Shown: piece by piece, positions 1 to 11,408 of the stretch | Position numbering within the stretch: the stretch's first letter is position 1 | How the letters are laid out: the number at the start of each line of letters is the position of its first letter | Source: Symsagittifera roscoffensis | Lineage: Eukaryota > Xenacoelomorpha > Acoela > Convolutidae | Assembly: GCF_963678635.1 (NCBI RefSeq) | Contig: NC_087064.1 | Coordinates: 71,547,465 to 71,611,464, forward strand | DNA length: 64,000 bases | Direction: 5' to 3' | Made by a program: the position numbers and the translations under genes | Notes under the pieces: generated by a model | The model's database searches: none | Told to the model about the DNA's origin: nothing | What the model saw: the letters and a program-made list of their open reading frames with translations, nothing else

Positions 1-410
1 TCAAATGCCTAAAAAACGATTGATTAAAGTGGAAGTAGCTCCCTTCGTAGTCAGTAGTGGTTTGCTGGGGTGCCCATTTGTGTCATGTGGAACGTTGAGC
101 TATTTTGGAAATTATTTCCAAAAAGTTTTTGTTATTGGAAAGCCAATTTTCCGCCGATGAGGCCAAAAAATTGTGGCAAACAGCATTCCTCGAACAGAGC
201 ATAGAGCACAGAATTATTCAAATGGTGGGGTGGCACGCTTTAAAAGTTCCATTGGCAAATTTTGCCTCTAAGTTGAACAATTTTGTCAAAAAATGTCAGC
301 TGCGAAAACTGTAACACCAGATTTCAGATCGTTGGCTCCTATTTTGAGTAAAACGCAATTTTCTGATTTTACAAATTTCGCACATATTTGTATGTGCTTG
401 AGGTTCAACC
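1..410. other. No recognisable feature
   Basis: AT-rich sequence without a convincing gene. A 69-codon ORF at 105-314 on the plus strand has no motif I recognise and no second copy in the window, so I do not call it. Confidence 0.5.
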
Positions 411-414
411 TTGA

Positions 415-1130
415 CCGGATCGTAGTAGAGACTTGACTTGATCTGAGTGAATGATACCCTCTTAAGTGTTTACTTTGGTATTCACAATCCTTTTACTATC
501 CAGCTCAGTGTTGGTCTCAATTTTTGTCCCCTCAATCTTATCAAAATATCTAGTTTTTTTATTTTATTCAAAATATCATGATATCTACCGGAGAGGAGGA
601 AAAATGAATTTTTTGACAATACTAACTGAACTTGGTTTTCCATCTGACTTCATGAATAAAAAAACCCATTTTGCATAAGATAAAAGAATAGGTTTGAACT
701 TTTTTGCTTAGAAAGTAAGCTATGCGTTTAAAACTTAATTTTTTATGTATTTAAAAAAAAACGTTCTCCGTTGGGATCCGCTCCTGCAACCTATCGCTAT
801 TTGAGCAAATTTGTTACCTCCATGCTAACGCTTCATGTTGCGACTTGAGTTATTTTCGGACTTATATCACTGTTTTTTTTTGTTTTGGAAGTTACACAAA
901 CGTAGGGACCTAAGGGAATTTAAAACCTTTGACACAGGGAACGCGAGACTGCGCAACAATTATAAGCGCAATCGTACAGTCGTTGCTACCTCCCCACGTT
1001 TCCGCTTTTTGTATGTCTACTGGTATGACCTCTTTTTTGTGTTCCTTGGGGCCAAGGTATGGACAATTTGTCCAATGTACGTGGAATTACATCCACAACA
1101 AGTCAATTTTTAGACCATATTTGAGCTGAG
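415..1130 (-). mobile_element. Penelope-like element remnant, copy 1 (very decayed)
   Basis: This is the first and most diverged of at least five related copies (others near 1.5-3.8, 4.0-5.9, 5.9-6.5 and 9.4-10.9 kb). Positions 446-566 align by eye with the reverse transcriptase segment that is still readable at 5928-6224 and 9413-9709. The following 500 bases align with the downstream parts of the other copies, for example the shared stretches near 700-830 and 940-960. No reading frame survives. The strand is that of the reverse transcriptase frame in the better copies. Ends are approximate. Confidence 0.55.
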
Positions 1131-1489
1131 ATCACAAAAAGTTGATGACTTCAGCGAGTGAAGAACAAAATTAAGTGTCCATGCGTAAGCACAACGTGTG
1201 TGTTGGTGATGCTGCGCACTGGAGTTCCAATAATTGGCTTTGGTTGACTCGAGCTTGAAGCTTGAGCATCAGAGGTTTCTCGTCTTGCTTTTCATTTGTT
1301 GCCTGAGCTTTTTTTAGTTGGTACTACTTCTACCCTCAGAAACTTGCGCATTGTTGGCGATTCAAGTAAGTTTGGATGACCAATCCTATGGGAAAAGATT
1401 TCTTTCCAACGCCGTCTGTTGATCAAAAAGGCGTTATGCTAAACTTGATGTAGATATGCTCTTACAAACACGTGCACCATATCTTCTCA
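1131..1489. other. Unassigned AT-rich stretch between repeat copies
   Basis: I see no gene, RNA or clear repeat here. It separates copy 1 from copy 2 of the Penelope-like repeat family. Confidence 0.4.
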
Positions 1490-3800
1490 TATGTTTCTCT
1501 TGCACTGCAGTGGTGAGCAGTTTCTGACTTTTAAAAGCGTTCCTGTAACCGTTGGTATTTGATAACGACCATAACTAACCTGCTTGTTGTCATATACTTT
1601 AATTATAATGTCGAAAAATCAAAGTCACCGTTCTAAAATGCAGCTAGGTGTTTCAGCTGTGAACTGTAAGTCAGGCTGCAGTTTTGTAGCGACTTCCAAT
1701 ATAATTTTTGGGGGCTTATCTTTTACAATCCTCAGAATATCGTCTAAGTAGTTTTAGTAATTTTAAGAAAATCTTCACACCTATTTTGGCAAGCTCACAT
1801 TCAATCCTGTCCTAGCACAATTTGCTGCACCAATTTTTTTAAACATGCCTTTCTATTTCTCATCCGAAATGCTGCCACAATGTTTATGATACCAATTCAA
1901 ACAATACTCACGCACATTTCACTGCCTTGGTTCTCAAAACAAACCTTCTATTGCTTTTTGGGCAGTTTCCGTTCATGTCCACTTGAAAAAATTCTACTGA
2001 GGGATATCCATAGCCAAGACCTTCTCAGTCTCGCAACCAAAGAATTACTAGAAGACATGAATGCACCAATGGCCAGTTCTTCCTTTTGTATAAACTATGT
2101 GTCAAAGAACTCAAAATGATCATTTATAACAAACTTGTTCAAAAAGCGTTTCTTAGTACTTTTTGGTAGTTTAGGTGAATCGTTCAGACTGTACATGTTT
2201 GTAAAGGACAATTTAAATATTTCAATAGCCTATTTAAGTGCCACCCGAGTGAATGATACTCTCTTCAGAGTTTACTTTGGTATTCACAATCATTTTACTA
2301 TCCAGATCAGTGTTGGTCTCAATTTTTGTCCCTTGATCTTATCAAATTATCTAGCTTTTCGTTTTATCGTGAATTTTTTTTTCGACAATTTCTCGATGAA
2401 ATTATGTGAACTTGCTTGTCCATTTGAGAAAAAAAACTGAATTTTGTCTCGACGAAGTTAACTGAAATTGCTTTTCCATTTGATTTTATGAGATAAAAAA
2501 CCTATTTTGCATGTAGAAAAAAAAATTGAATCTTTGGGTTTATAATGTAAGCTATACATTCAACACATATTTTTTTATGTAGACAAAAAAAGTTCACCAT
2601 TGGAAACTAATTTGGCAACCTTATGCCTTTTGAGCGATCATATTACCTCTGCACTAACGTTCCGTGTCAAGACTTATGCGACGGATTTATTATTTTGGGG
2701 CATAGGTGCCCGATTTGATTTTTTGGAGAACTATACACGTTGAGACTTATGGGAATTCACAATTCTTGACACATAGAAAGCAAAGCTGCGCGACACCAAT
2801 CAGCTCTTATTTTTTCCCACAAACCAGCTAGAAAGCAATCTCTTCGCCCAACTTTTTTTTAAAAATCAGTTACTGGATAACATTGTGGAACTGACTTTTT
2901 CGACTCTTTTTCAATTAACCAAAAAAACCCAAATTATCGATACTTATCAGAAAAGATTCAACTGAGTTGCTTGAAGTTCCTCAAACAAAACTGAACCATT
3001 TCACTGTTCTTGTTTAGTAATGTTGAAAAAATTGCAATACAGGTGTAGAGTTGATTGTCTTAAAAGATAAACAAACTTTTACCAAAAGTAACCAACAAAC
3101 CTTCAAATTTAGATTTTGCGATCAAAGTCATATCAAATTAAAAAGCTTAAAACAAAAAAAAAGAAAAACAAAACAAGGTCTTGAAGGCTGTTAAAGATCA
3201 AGTAGCTGAAAAAGTTGTACTATTTAACAGTTTAGGTGGCTTTAGATAAGTACCACAATCAACGTTTTCAACAGCCCTAAAAAACCAAAAACACAAACCA
3301 TCGATACGCATTCCAAAAGAGTCAACTGTGTTTTTTTTTTCAGTAACTCAAACGAATCTGAATCAGTTGAATGTACTGCTTTAGTCATGTTAACGAAATT
3401 GTCAGGCAATGGTAGAATTGATTGTGCGAAAAGATTGAGAAAATTGTACCAAAAAGAAGATTATAGATCAAGTCTTCAATCCTAGATATTGAGAACAAAA
3501 TTCAACCAAACAAAAGAGCTGAAAAGAAAAAAAGAAAGAATAAAACAAGGGCTCTGAAGCTGTTAAAGATCACATAGCTGGAAGAAAATCAAAAAATCAT
3601 TTCAAAATGACTTGAAATTACTTTGGAGGAAGGTCTTCCAGTAAGAAAAGTGGAAAAATCTGAAAACGTTGTAGGGAAGGACTCTCTTTCTCTTCATTTT
3701 TTGAATTTTGAGATGTACAAGAAATGTGGATGCTGCTGTGTTCCACAGCTGTAAACACGTCTTCGGTTACCAATATCAATCTATAATTCTAATTCTTTGG
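1490..3800 (-). mobile_element. Penelope-like element remnant, copy 2
   Basis: Positions 1490-2650 align by eye with 4040-5060, including the shared blocks around 1510/4070 and 1650/4190. Positions 2640-3790 align with 9980-10900. The reverse transcriptase segment lies at about 2150-2400 (minus) and is broken by stops. The plus-strand ORF at 2135-2440 runs over the same bases and is a shadow. The repeat carries several hundred bases of further sequence on both sides of the reverse transcriptase piece, so the repeated unit is larger than that piece. Ends are approximate. Confidence 0.55.
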
Positions 3801-4039
3801 ACTTGGACTTCTCGTATAGATTCTGATGCTTTTTTTTTGAACACAGGACATCGAGAACCTTCCTGGGGTTTTTTCTGTGGATGCTGTTGAGTTTTTTTGT
3901 GGTCTTGCTTTTTGTTCACGGCGAGTTTTCTTAGAGCAATTTCGGCTTGACGTAGTGTCGATATATCTTAAGCTGAGTTTACAGTTATATACCCAATTTT
4001 CCAGATTGTGTTGTACTTGCACAAGGCAGTAATGAAGAT

Positions 4040-5890
4040 ATTATATCCTCTGACACTTTTCTCTTGAACTGCAGTGGGGAGCACTTTCTGACTTTAAAAA
4101 TGAGCCTGTAATCCTTGGTTTTTGGTACCTGCTTCTTGTCATCTACCTTAATATTAATGCCTAAAAACCCAAGACACCGTTCTCAGTAGGTTTTTCAGCT
4201 GTGAACTATAAAACAGGGAGCAATTTTGTGGCGGCTTGCCCTTTCGATTTTTTGGCGGCTTGCTCTTCACACCTGTTCTGGTCAGCTCACATTCGTTTTT
4301 CTCCTGTCACAATTTGCAGAACCAAACATTTTCTAAAAGGCTTTTTTTGTTTCTCATCCGAGATGCCACCACATGGTTTATGATACCAATTCAAACAACC
4401 CTCAAATATATTCCACTGCCTTGGTTCTGAAAGTATCCTTCTATTGCTTTTTGGGCATTTTCCGTTCATGTTCATTTTTTTCATTTGAAAAAAAATCTTT
4501 TGAGGGATATCCATAGCCAAGACCTTCTCACAGTCTCTCAACCAAAGAATTGCTAAAAAACATGAAGCACCAATAGGCAGTTCAATTTTTTGTATAAACT
4601 ATAAGTCAATGCACTTAAAATGAACGGAATTAACAGCCATGTTCAAAAGATGTTTAATCGTACTTCTTGACTGTTCAGATGGCTCGCTCGGTCTGTATAG
4701 GTTTGTAATTTTTCAGGGCGAATTCAATTGCCTCTTTAAGTGGAACATCTAAGTACAGGCTATTCGCATCCGAGTGAGTGATACTCTCTTCAGAGTTTAA
4801 TTTGTTACTCACTATTATTTTACTAGCCAGATCAGTGCTAGTCTCATCATTCGTCCCCTCGATTTTATCAAAACGTCTAGATATTGTTTTATTCATTTTC
4901 TCATAAGATCTAACGTGGAGAGGGAGGGTAGGTATTTTCTTTTGACGATATCAATTGAACTTGTTTTTCCATCAATAACCTATTTTGCATATGGTAAAAA
5001 AAAAAACAAATTTAAAATTTTTGGTTTTTAATGTAAGCTATAACGATTAACACATATTTTTTGTGGGGGCAAAAAACGTCCCCCCTCGGGAACCTAGTGC
5101 CTTTTGTTTTGAGCGAATTTGTAAGCTCTATTTAAACATTAAGCCAATCCGGAAACCAATCACATCGGGAATTAATTCGCCGATCTAATGCCTTTTGAGC
5201 GAATACTATACGTCTATTTTAACTATAAACGTTGAGACCTATGCGAATTCTCCATTTTGACACATGAGAAGTAAAGCTGCGCAACACTGATCAGCTCAAC
5301 GCTGACATTTTTTGCCACAAACTAGCTGCAATACGCTCTCTTTGCCCAATTTGTATTAAAATCAGTTACTGGATAATATAAAGGAAAATGAATTTTTTCA
5401 AAGATGCACCAAATCAACTAGAGGTTCTGGCAAATAACATATCTTGTCAAGAAAAAAATAAAGTCAAGTCAAAATGACGACAGAAATCGGGAAAAACTAT
5501 ATAAAACGAGCCTATATTCTGATAATAAACTGATGATTACCACATTCGACCTTTCCGATAGCTCCAAATAACAAAAAGACACAAATAATTGATACGCATT
5601 CAGAAAGACAAGACTGGGTTACTTTGAGTGTCTCAAATAAATCTGAACCATTTCAGTGTTTCGAAATAGTAGTGTTAACGAATTTAATATGCAATGGTAG
5701 AACTGATTGTCTGAAAAGACAATCAAAGTTGTATCAAAAATAACCAAACAAATCTTGAGCCCTAGATTTCGCGATCAAAATCACATCAATTGAAAAGGCT
5801 GAATATAAAAAAAAGAAGAACAAAACATGGTATCGAAGGCTGTTATAGATTGCGTAGCTGAAAAAATTCGTAGTTTTTAAGAGTTTAGGT
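4040..5890 (-). mobile_element. Penelope-like element remnant, copy 3
   Basis: Third copy, with its reverse transcriptase piece at 4675-4896. The part at about 5240-5890 is nearly repeated at 8740-9380. A second minus-strand ORF at 4287-4541 overlaps sequence shared with copy 2 (about 1870-2010). It may be more of the same polyprotein, but I cannot match it to a named domain. Copies 2 and 3 look older than copies 4 and 5, which are close to each other. Confidence 0.55.
4675..4896 (-). pseudogene. Reverse transcriptase fragment, Penelope-like, copy 3
   Basis: The minus-strand ORF of 73 codons is a diverged relative of the fragments at 5928-6224 and 9413-9709. It matches the region around the first catalytic aspartate of the reverse transcriptase palm: 'SDANSLYLDVPLKEA' here against 'WDVKSLYTDFPHKEA' in the other copies. 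Known Penelope-like reverse transcriptases have a similar pattern (S/W-D-V-x-S-L-[FY]-T-x-x-P). Only about a tenth of a full Penelope-like protein is present. The YxDD motif and a GIY-YIG endonuclease were not found. It is a dead fragment. Confidence 0.55.
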
Positions 5891-5927
5891 GACTTCATCG
5901 TACTTCTCGACAATTTAGATGGCTCGC

Positions 5928-6224
5928 TCAGGTTGTAAACCACCCTGCAGAGAGAACAGATGAAACAGCCTTGTTCAAAAGTCTTTTCCTTGTACTTCTT
6001 GACCGTTCAAGTGGCTTGCTCAGTCTGTATATGTTTTTAAAGGCAATTTCGATGGCCTCTTTATGTGGAAAATCTGTGTACAGCCTTTTCACATCCCAGT
6101 GAATGGAACTCTCCTCAGAATTCAATTTGGTGTTCACTTTCAGTTTAAGAGCCAGATCAGTAATGGTCTCAATTTTTGTCCCCTCGAACTCATCAAAACA
6201 TCTAGCATCTGTTTTTTTTTTCAA
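5928..6224 (-). pseudogene. Reverse transcriptase fragment, Penelope-like, copy 4
   Basis: A 98-codon open frame on the minus strand. Residues about 30-55 carry 'SIHWDVKRLYTDFPHKEAI', which fits motif A of Penelope-like reverse transcriptases, with the metal-binding aspartate in W-D-V. The preceding residues (E-F-E-G-T-K through T-D-L-A-L-K-L) also fit the family pattern before motif A. The C-terminal part is unusual: the ~42 bp coding for L-S-K-P-L-E-R-S-R-S-T-R-K is followed by a second, diverged copy at 5897-5940. No YxDD or endonuclease part is joined to it. The family call is from known motif patterns; that the piece is non-functional is inferred from its length. Confidence 0.65.
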
Positions 6225-6589
6225 TTTTCATAAGATCTACTGTGGAGATGGAGGATTGGTAACTTTTTTGACGATATTAACTGAGAATCTTTTTCTGTTT
6301 GATTTTATGATTTTAATAACTTATATTGTTTTTGTTTAAAATATAATATTGAGTTTATTGGTTTGTTATGTAAGCTATACTTTTCAAACATTTTTTTTAT
6401 GTAGACAAAAAACGTTTGCGATCGGGAATCAATTCGGCAACCCCTAGCTTTTTGAGCAAAAATGTTACCTCTTCACTAACGTTCCATGACGGATTGTCTA
6501 ACATAAGTCTTTGTATGACTTGGGACTCATGATACCCAGCAAAATTATCTCGCGTGAAAACTGTTCTGAGTCCTGGGTGTATGTCAGGA

Positions 6590-6690
6590 GCCGCATCAAT
6601 TCCTTTACTGCAGCGTCGAAACCAAAAAGTTTGAACAGTGCGGTAACTAATTCGTTGGCGTCCTCGGCAGAAATCAAATTTCATTCAAAA
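6590..6690 (-). pseudogene. Duplicated coding-like segment of unknown protein, copy 1
   Basis: On the minus strand, a frame starting near 6684 reads 'AEDANELVTALFKLFGFDA' and continues with helical-looking residues before meeting stops near 6490. The same segment is at 11330-11408, where the frame is 'AEDANELVTALFNFFGFDA' followed by about 40 further codons that are deleted here. Keeping the same peptide in two copies suggests it was once coding. I do not recognise the family. It may belong to the element carrying the reverse transcriptase fragments or to an older host gene. Confidence 0.35.
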
Positions 6691-7549
6691 TCAAAGTCCA
6701 TTAAAACAAATTGAATAAATGAGCAGTCAATTCAGATCAAGAGAACAAATTATTGAGTCAAGTAAAGCCAAAAAGTCTATGGAAAAAAAACTAAATTTAA
6801 ATTCTCATTCTTAAAACATGTCATTAAACTTTGAGCAAACCAGTCATCCAAGTTTTTAACTACGCCTAAACAAGGGTTATTTTCCAGTTAAATCGGAGAC
6901 TAGCAAAGTAGCCCCAAAAATTAAGCATCAGATAAATCTGATAAATGTTGTTTTAAAGAAAAAATAGTATAATGTGAAATCGAATGGTTTTGAGACTCTG
7001 CTCGTCGTCAAGTTTAAAAAAATCTGTCAAAATGATTTACAGATGTTACATCATCATGAAAGATAGGTTACAGACTGGTTCTAAGCGCAAGAACATGTAT
7101 CCGCCACTAAAAATGAAGCCTTGTTACGTAGAGATTCGAAATATGTATAAAGGTGTACAAATGTGATGGCTTTAATCGATAGCCGATTTCTAACGAGGCC
7201 AAAATTTCAGCAGAGAACATTTTGTCCTGAAATTTTTATTCAGAAAAAAAATTGAATAGTTTACCATGCTTTCTCTTTTTTGGCCGAGTCGGTTTTTTCA
7301 TAATTTGACAGGAAATTGTAAAAAAAAAAAAACAATTTGAGACTGTGCTGAAATATGATTGACTGATTTGAACCATTCAAACTGAAACAAATTATTTTCA
7401 CCTCAAGATGTTTAAATATTAATTTTTGAGCGGAAATAGTAGAAAGACCCTACAATTGCATCCACTTTAGAGACCCTTTAGAGTGCTGAATTCCCTGAAT
7501 ACATTGTTTTTATAGAAATTAAAATGGTCGTCCATTTAATTATCGGAGG

Positions 7550-8040
7550 TGATGTTTAACTCTCACAACAAACGTTTTACGGTGAGAAAACCGATATGAA
7601 GAAATAGGTCTTTTTTTTCTTGGCTTTTTGTTGATCTGTGCCTATAAAGGGCCATCATTGGGTCTGGCGTATTTTCGAACTTTTTTGGAGGTTTTTCGTT
7701 TCTTCTTTTTCAGTTATTCAAGTTTTGTTTTTTCCAGGTACATTGCTTTTTGCTTTACACTTTTTCTGGGCAACGGGGTTTCTACTTCTCGAAAATTCTT
7801 CCGCTGCTTTTATTTGCATTGCTCCTCTTGTTGAAGTTGTTTGATTGAACTCTCAGTTCGGTTTGAAAACTTCCGTACTTTATCTATTGTTCCTGTAAGA
7901 GTCCAATTTCCATTGATATCTAGATCTTTTGGTTGGTTGATCCCGACTAATGGAGATCTCATTGCTTCCAAGTCAGTTTTTTTGTATTTCAAACCTCCCG
8001 GGTCGAGGTTTGAGATTTGTTATAACTGACTCGATAATGA
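7550..8040 (-). pseudogene. Decayed lysine-rich coding segment, copy 1
   Basis: The minus-strand ORF at 7810-7992 continues, after frameshifts, into a lysine- and serine-rich stretch down to about 7560. The counterpart at 12287-12723 is better preserved. The 60 codons that can be compared differ at six amino acids for about eleven base changes, which shows no clear selection. I do not recognise the protein. A nucleic-acid-binding (gag-like) tail of a transposon is possible but only a guess. Confidence 0.35.
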
Positions 8041-8267
8041 AATAAAAGTTGTCTACTTTTTGACCGCACTCTGTCAGTCTGATATGTTTTCTAAAAAATG
8101 TCCTTTTAGCTTCCTTCAGCTATGTTCTAGCTGAGTAGCTCCCAATCAACTTCCAAATATTTCAGATCTACTGCAAGAGCAAAGTTTGGTTTCGATGCTT
8201 CGTTTTCGAAATTCTTGAGGATAATTTCTATTTCTTTTGCTGAATTGGGGCTCCAATAGGCTGACGC

Positions 8268-8460
8268 TTTAAAATTTAAATTAGTTTCGCAGTTTGATAC
8301 ACATGTAAATTATCTCGCTGAATTTCAAGTCGGCATCTAATATAGTATATTTTGACTTTTAAAAATAGTGTCATTTCTCAGTGCGTTTGACTTTGATCCA
8401 TGTTCAGTGCTCCATGTGATAGGATGGTATCTGGGTAGTTACTAGTATCCAGTCCGTTTT
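8268..8460 (-). pseudogene. Decayed coding segment, copy 1 of 3
   Basis: Minus-strand counterpart of the ORF at 13519-13725 (also 19820-20026), here broken by a stop (H-stop-E-M-T-L). The shared peptide has the core 'HGALNMDQSQTH' followed by 'EMTL' and later 'LEIQR' and 'NLHVYQTAKLI'. It lies in the same orientation as, and upstream of, the lysine-rich segment at 7550-8040. The two probably come from one former gene. Family unknown. Confidence 0.35.
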
Positions 8461-8663
8461 GCAGTTTGTAGGGGGTTTTCGCTTCACTAATTCGTCATCA
8501 CTCCAACACTATATCATGTCTTAATAATTTTTCTACATTTTTGAACCAGATGTTGAGGCTGGGTTCCTTTTCGCTGTCCAATTTTTTTTTTCATTTTTAT
8601 GATTTATAATCTGACAATGTGCACGCAATTTCTAGTCTCCTTTTTTGTTTAATTTTTTACCCG

Positions 8664-8735
8664 GATCTATTTAACAATTGCGCCCCCCTTGTGCAATTGC
8701 CCCCAATTTTGCATCAGATGCGTACTGCATCTATG
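8664..8735. repeat. C-rich short repeat motif
   Basis: A motif made of 'ttaacaattgc', a run of C, 'caattgccccc' and 'aattttgca' occurs here and near 13905, 14750, 20207 and 20582. The C run varies from about 6 to about 18 bases between copies. The two CAATTG hexamers form a small inverted repeat around the C run. No function is evident. Confidence 0.55.
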
Positions 8736-9412
8736 CAAATTCTCCATTTTGACACATGAGAAGTAAAGCTGCGCAACACTGATCAGCTCAACGCTGACAT
8801 TTTTTGCCACAAACTAGCTGCATTACGCTCTCTTTGCCCAATTTGTTTTGAAATCAGTTCCTAGATAACATAAAGGAAAATGAATTTTTTCAAAGATGCA
8901 CCAACTCAACTAGAGGTTCTGCCAAATAACATATCTTGTCAAGAAAAAAATAAAATCATGTCAAAATGACGTTAGAAATCGGGAAAAACTCACGAGCCTA
9001 TATTCTGATAATAAACTGATGATTACCACATTCGAACTTTCCGATAGCTCCAATTAACAAAAAGACACCAATAATTGATACGCATTCAGAAAGACTCGAG
9101 TGGGGTACTTTGAGTGTCTCAAATAAATCTGAACCATTTCAGTGTTTCGATATAGTAATGTTAACAAAATTACTATGCAATGGTAGAACTGATTGTCTGA
9201 AAAGACAATAAAAATTGTATCAAAAATAACCAAACAAATCTTGAGCCCTAGATTTCGCGATCAAAATCACATCAATTGAAAAGGCTGAAAACAAAAAAAG
9301 AAGAACAAAACATGGTCTCGAAGGCTGTTATAGATTGCGTAGCTGAAAAAAGTCGTAGTTTTTAAGAGTTTAGGTGACTTCATCGTACTTCTCGACAATT
9401 TAGATGGCTCGC

Positions 9413-9709
9413 TCAGGTTGTAACCCACCCTGCAGAGAGAACAGATGAAACAGCCTTGTTCAAAAGTCTTTTCCTTGTACTTCTTGAGCGTTCAAGTTGC
9501 TTGCTCAGTCCGTATATAATTTTAAGGGCAATTTCGATGGCCTCTTTATGTGGAAAATCTGTGTACAGGCTTTTCACATCCCAGTGAATGGAACTCTCTT
9601 CAGAATTCAATTTGGTATTCACTTTCAGTTTAACAGCCAGATCAGTAATGGTCTTAATTTTTGTACCCTCGAACTCATCAAAACATCTAGCAACTGTTTT
9701 TCTTTTCAA
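9413..9709 (-). pseudogene. Reverse transcriptase fragment, Penelope-like, copy 5
   Basis: A 98-codon minus-strand frame, nearly identical to copy 4. It has the motif A pattern 'SIHWDVKSLYTDFPHKEAI', here with serine where copy 4 has arginine, closer to the family pattern. The same frame ends at the same TAA after G-W-V-T-T. Both copies remain open over all 98 codons, but both sit inside a recent direct repeat, so an open frame need not mean selection. No other reverse transcriptase motif could be joined to it. Confidence 0.65.
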
Positions 9710-9984
9710 TTTTCATAAGATCTACCGTGGAGATGGAGGATTGGTAACTTTTTTGACGATATTAACTGAGAATCTTTTATGTTTGATTTTATGATTTTAA
9801 TAATTTATATTGCATTTGATTAAAATATAAAATTAAATGTTTTGGTTTGTTATGTAAGCTATACTTTTCAAACACTTTTTTATGAAGACAAAAAATTTTT
9901 GCCATCGGGAATCAATCCGGCAACCTAAGTTTTTTGAGCAAAAATGTTACCTCTTCACTAACGTTCCATGTTGGAACTTACTTG

Positions 9985-11165
9985 ACGGATTGTTTAATTT
10001 GTGACACATGTGCCCAATTGAGCGTTTTTTGGGAACTATAAACGTTGAGACCTATGGTAATTCTCCATTTTTGACACTTGGAAAACAAAGCTGACGTTTT
10101 TTTTCCACAAACCAGCTGGAAAGCGCTCTCTTCGCCCAACTTGTAATAAAATCAGTTTTTGGATAATACAGTGGAACTGGCTTTTTTCCTAATTGCACCA
10201 ACTCAACTAGACAATCTGCCAAATAACATATCATGTCAAGGAACAAATCAAATCAGGACAAAACGACGATAGAAATCGGGAAAAGCTCACGGGTCAACAT
10301 TTCGATAATAAACACATATTTACCACAATCGACGTTTTCAACAGGCTCAATTAACTAAAACACACAAGTCATCGATACGCATTCAAAAAAAGTCGACTGG
10401 GATACTTTTAGTGCCTCAAACGAATCTGAACCATTTCACTGTTTTGATTTAGTAATTTTAACGAAATTGCCATGCAATGGTAGAATTGATTGTCTGAAAA
10501 AACAAACAAAAATGGAGCAAAATTAACCAAACAGGTCTTCAATCCTCAATTTTGCGAGCAATGTCTCATCAAACGAAATAGTTTAAAACAATTTTAAAAA
10601 AAATAAAACAAGGTCTCGAAGGCTGTTGAAGATCACGTAGCCGAAAAAATTCAAAAACTATTTGAAAATGACCTAGAGGAATTGTTTTTAGGAGAAAGAT
10701 TTTTCTCTAAAATCTAAAAATATTTCAGGTAAGAAAAGTGAACAGAAATGATCACGTTGATCTACCTCCTCTTCGCTTCTCGAAAATTTACGCTTAGGCA
10801 AAATGAGTGTGTTGCTGTGTTTCTTGATAGTACGTGTCTTGGTAAGGAAGTCTTATGTTAGCAATATCAATCTACCATTCTTATTCTTTGGTCTTCTCAT
10901 TTATATTCTGATTTCTGATTAATTTTGGATAGTGGACGACGAGCATTTTTATAAGAGAACCGAGGTTTTTGCATGATAAAACTACCCGAAACCCTTGCAT
11001 GATAAAAATACTTTTGCTGTGTTGATGACCTTAAGGTCATCTTACTAAATCAACAATCACAGACACTGAAATTGTGAAAGGTGAAAAATGGTCAAGTTTG
11101 ATCAAACACACAGTCTCCTCAACATCGAAAGTGGACTTAAAGCAACTTGTGCGAATTTTTTTTTG
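9985..11165. repeat. Repeat segment missing from the first large copy
   Basis: This segment is homologous to 2640-3790 and partly to 5150-5890 and 8740-9370: the same order of blocks around the CACAAACCAGCTGG-type sequence, the 'tttcactgtt' block and the GTCTCGAAGGCTGTT block. It is absent between 6485 and 6495. No gene is visible. It is a further partial copy of the element family that fills the first 13 kb. Confidence 0.5.
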
Positions 11166-11213
11166 TCTAACTAAAGTCTTTGTATGACTTGGGACTCATG
11201 GTACCCAGTAAAA

Positions 11214-11408
11214 TTACCTCGTCTGAAAACTGTTCAGGTTCGTGGGTGTTTTTTTTTCAAATCGGACAAGGTCTAACAAAGCAAAACAGTACTTCAGATG
11301 TGTCAGATTTTCTGCACGCGAGCTGAGATTTGTCAGGAGCTGAGCATCGAAACCAAAAAAATTGAACAGTGCAGTAACTAATTCGTTGGCGTCCTCGGCG
11401 CAAATCAA
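11214..11408 (-). pseudogene. Duplicated coding-like segment of unknown protein, copy 2
   Basis: A 64-codon minus-strand frame beginning A-E-D-A-N-E-L-V-T-A-L-F, the fuller counterpart of 6590-6690. After the shared start it holds a leucine-rich stretch and a predicted helix, then stops. I find no recognisable domain. The first codon of the ORF is not necessarily a real start, because the homologous stretch runs into AT-rich sequence upstream. Confidence 0.3.

Larger units (their letters stand above)
5236..8725. repeat. Large direct repeat, first copy
   Basis: This block reappears, in the same order and orientation, at 8737-13955. Matching landmarks include 5240/8742, 5885/9367, 6500/11175, 6980/11710, 7560/12280 and 8040/13284. 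The second copy holds about 1.2 kb (9985-11165) that is absent here, and an inserted 510 bp element at 12774-13283. Identity by eye is high, roughly 90% or more over long stretches, so the duplication is much younger than the elements it contains. Confidence 0.75.

Noticed and set aside
2135..2440. 101-codon plus-strand ORF as a gene
   Set aside because: It is the reverse strand of a Penelope-like reverse transcriptase remnant; the homologous copies are open on the other strand.
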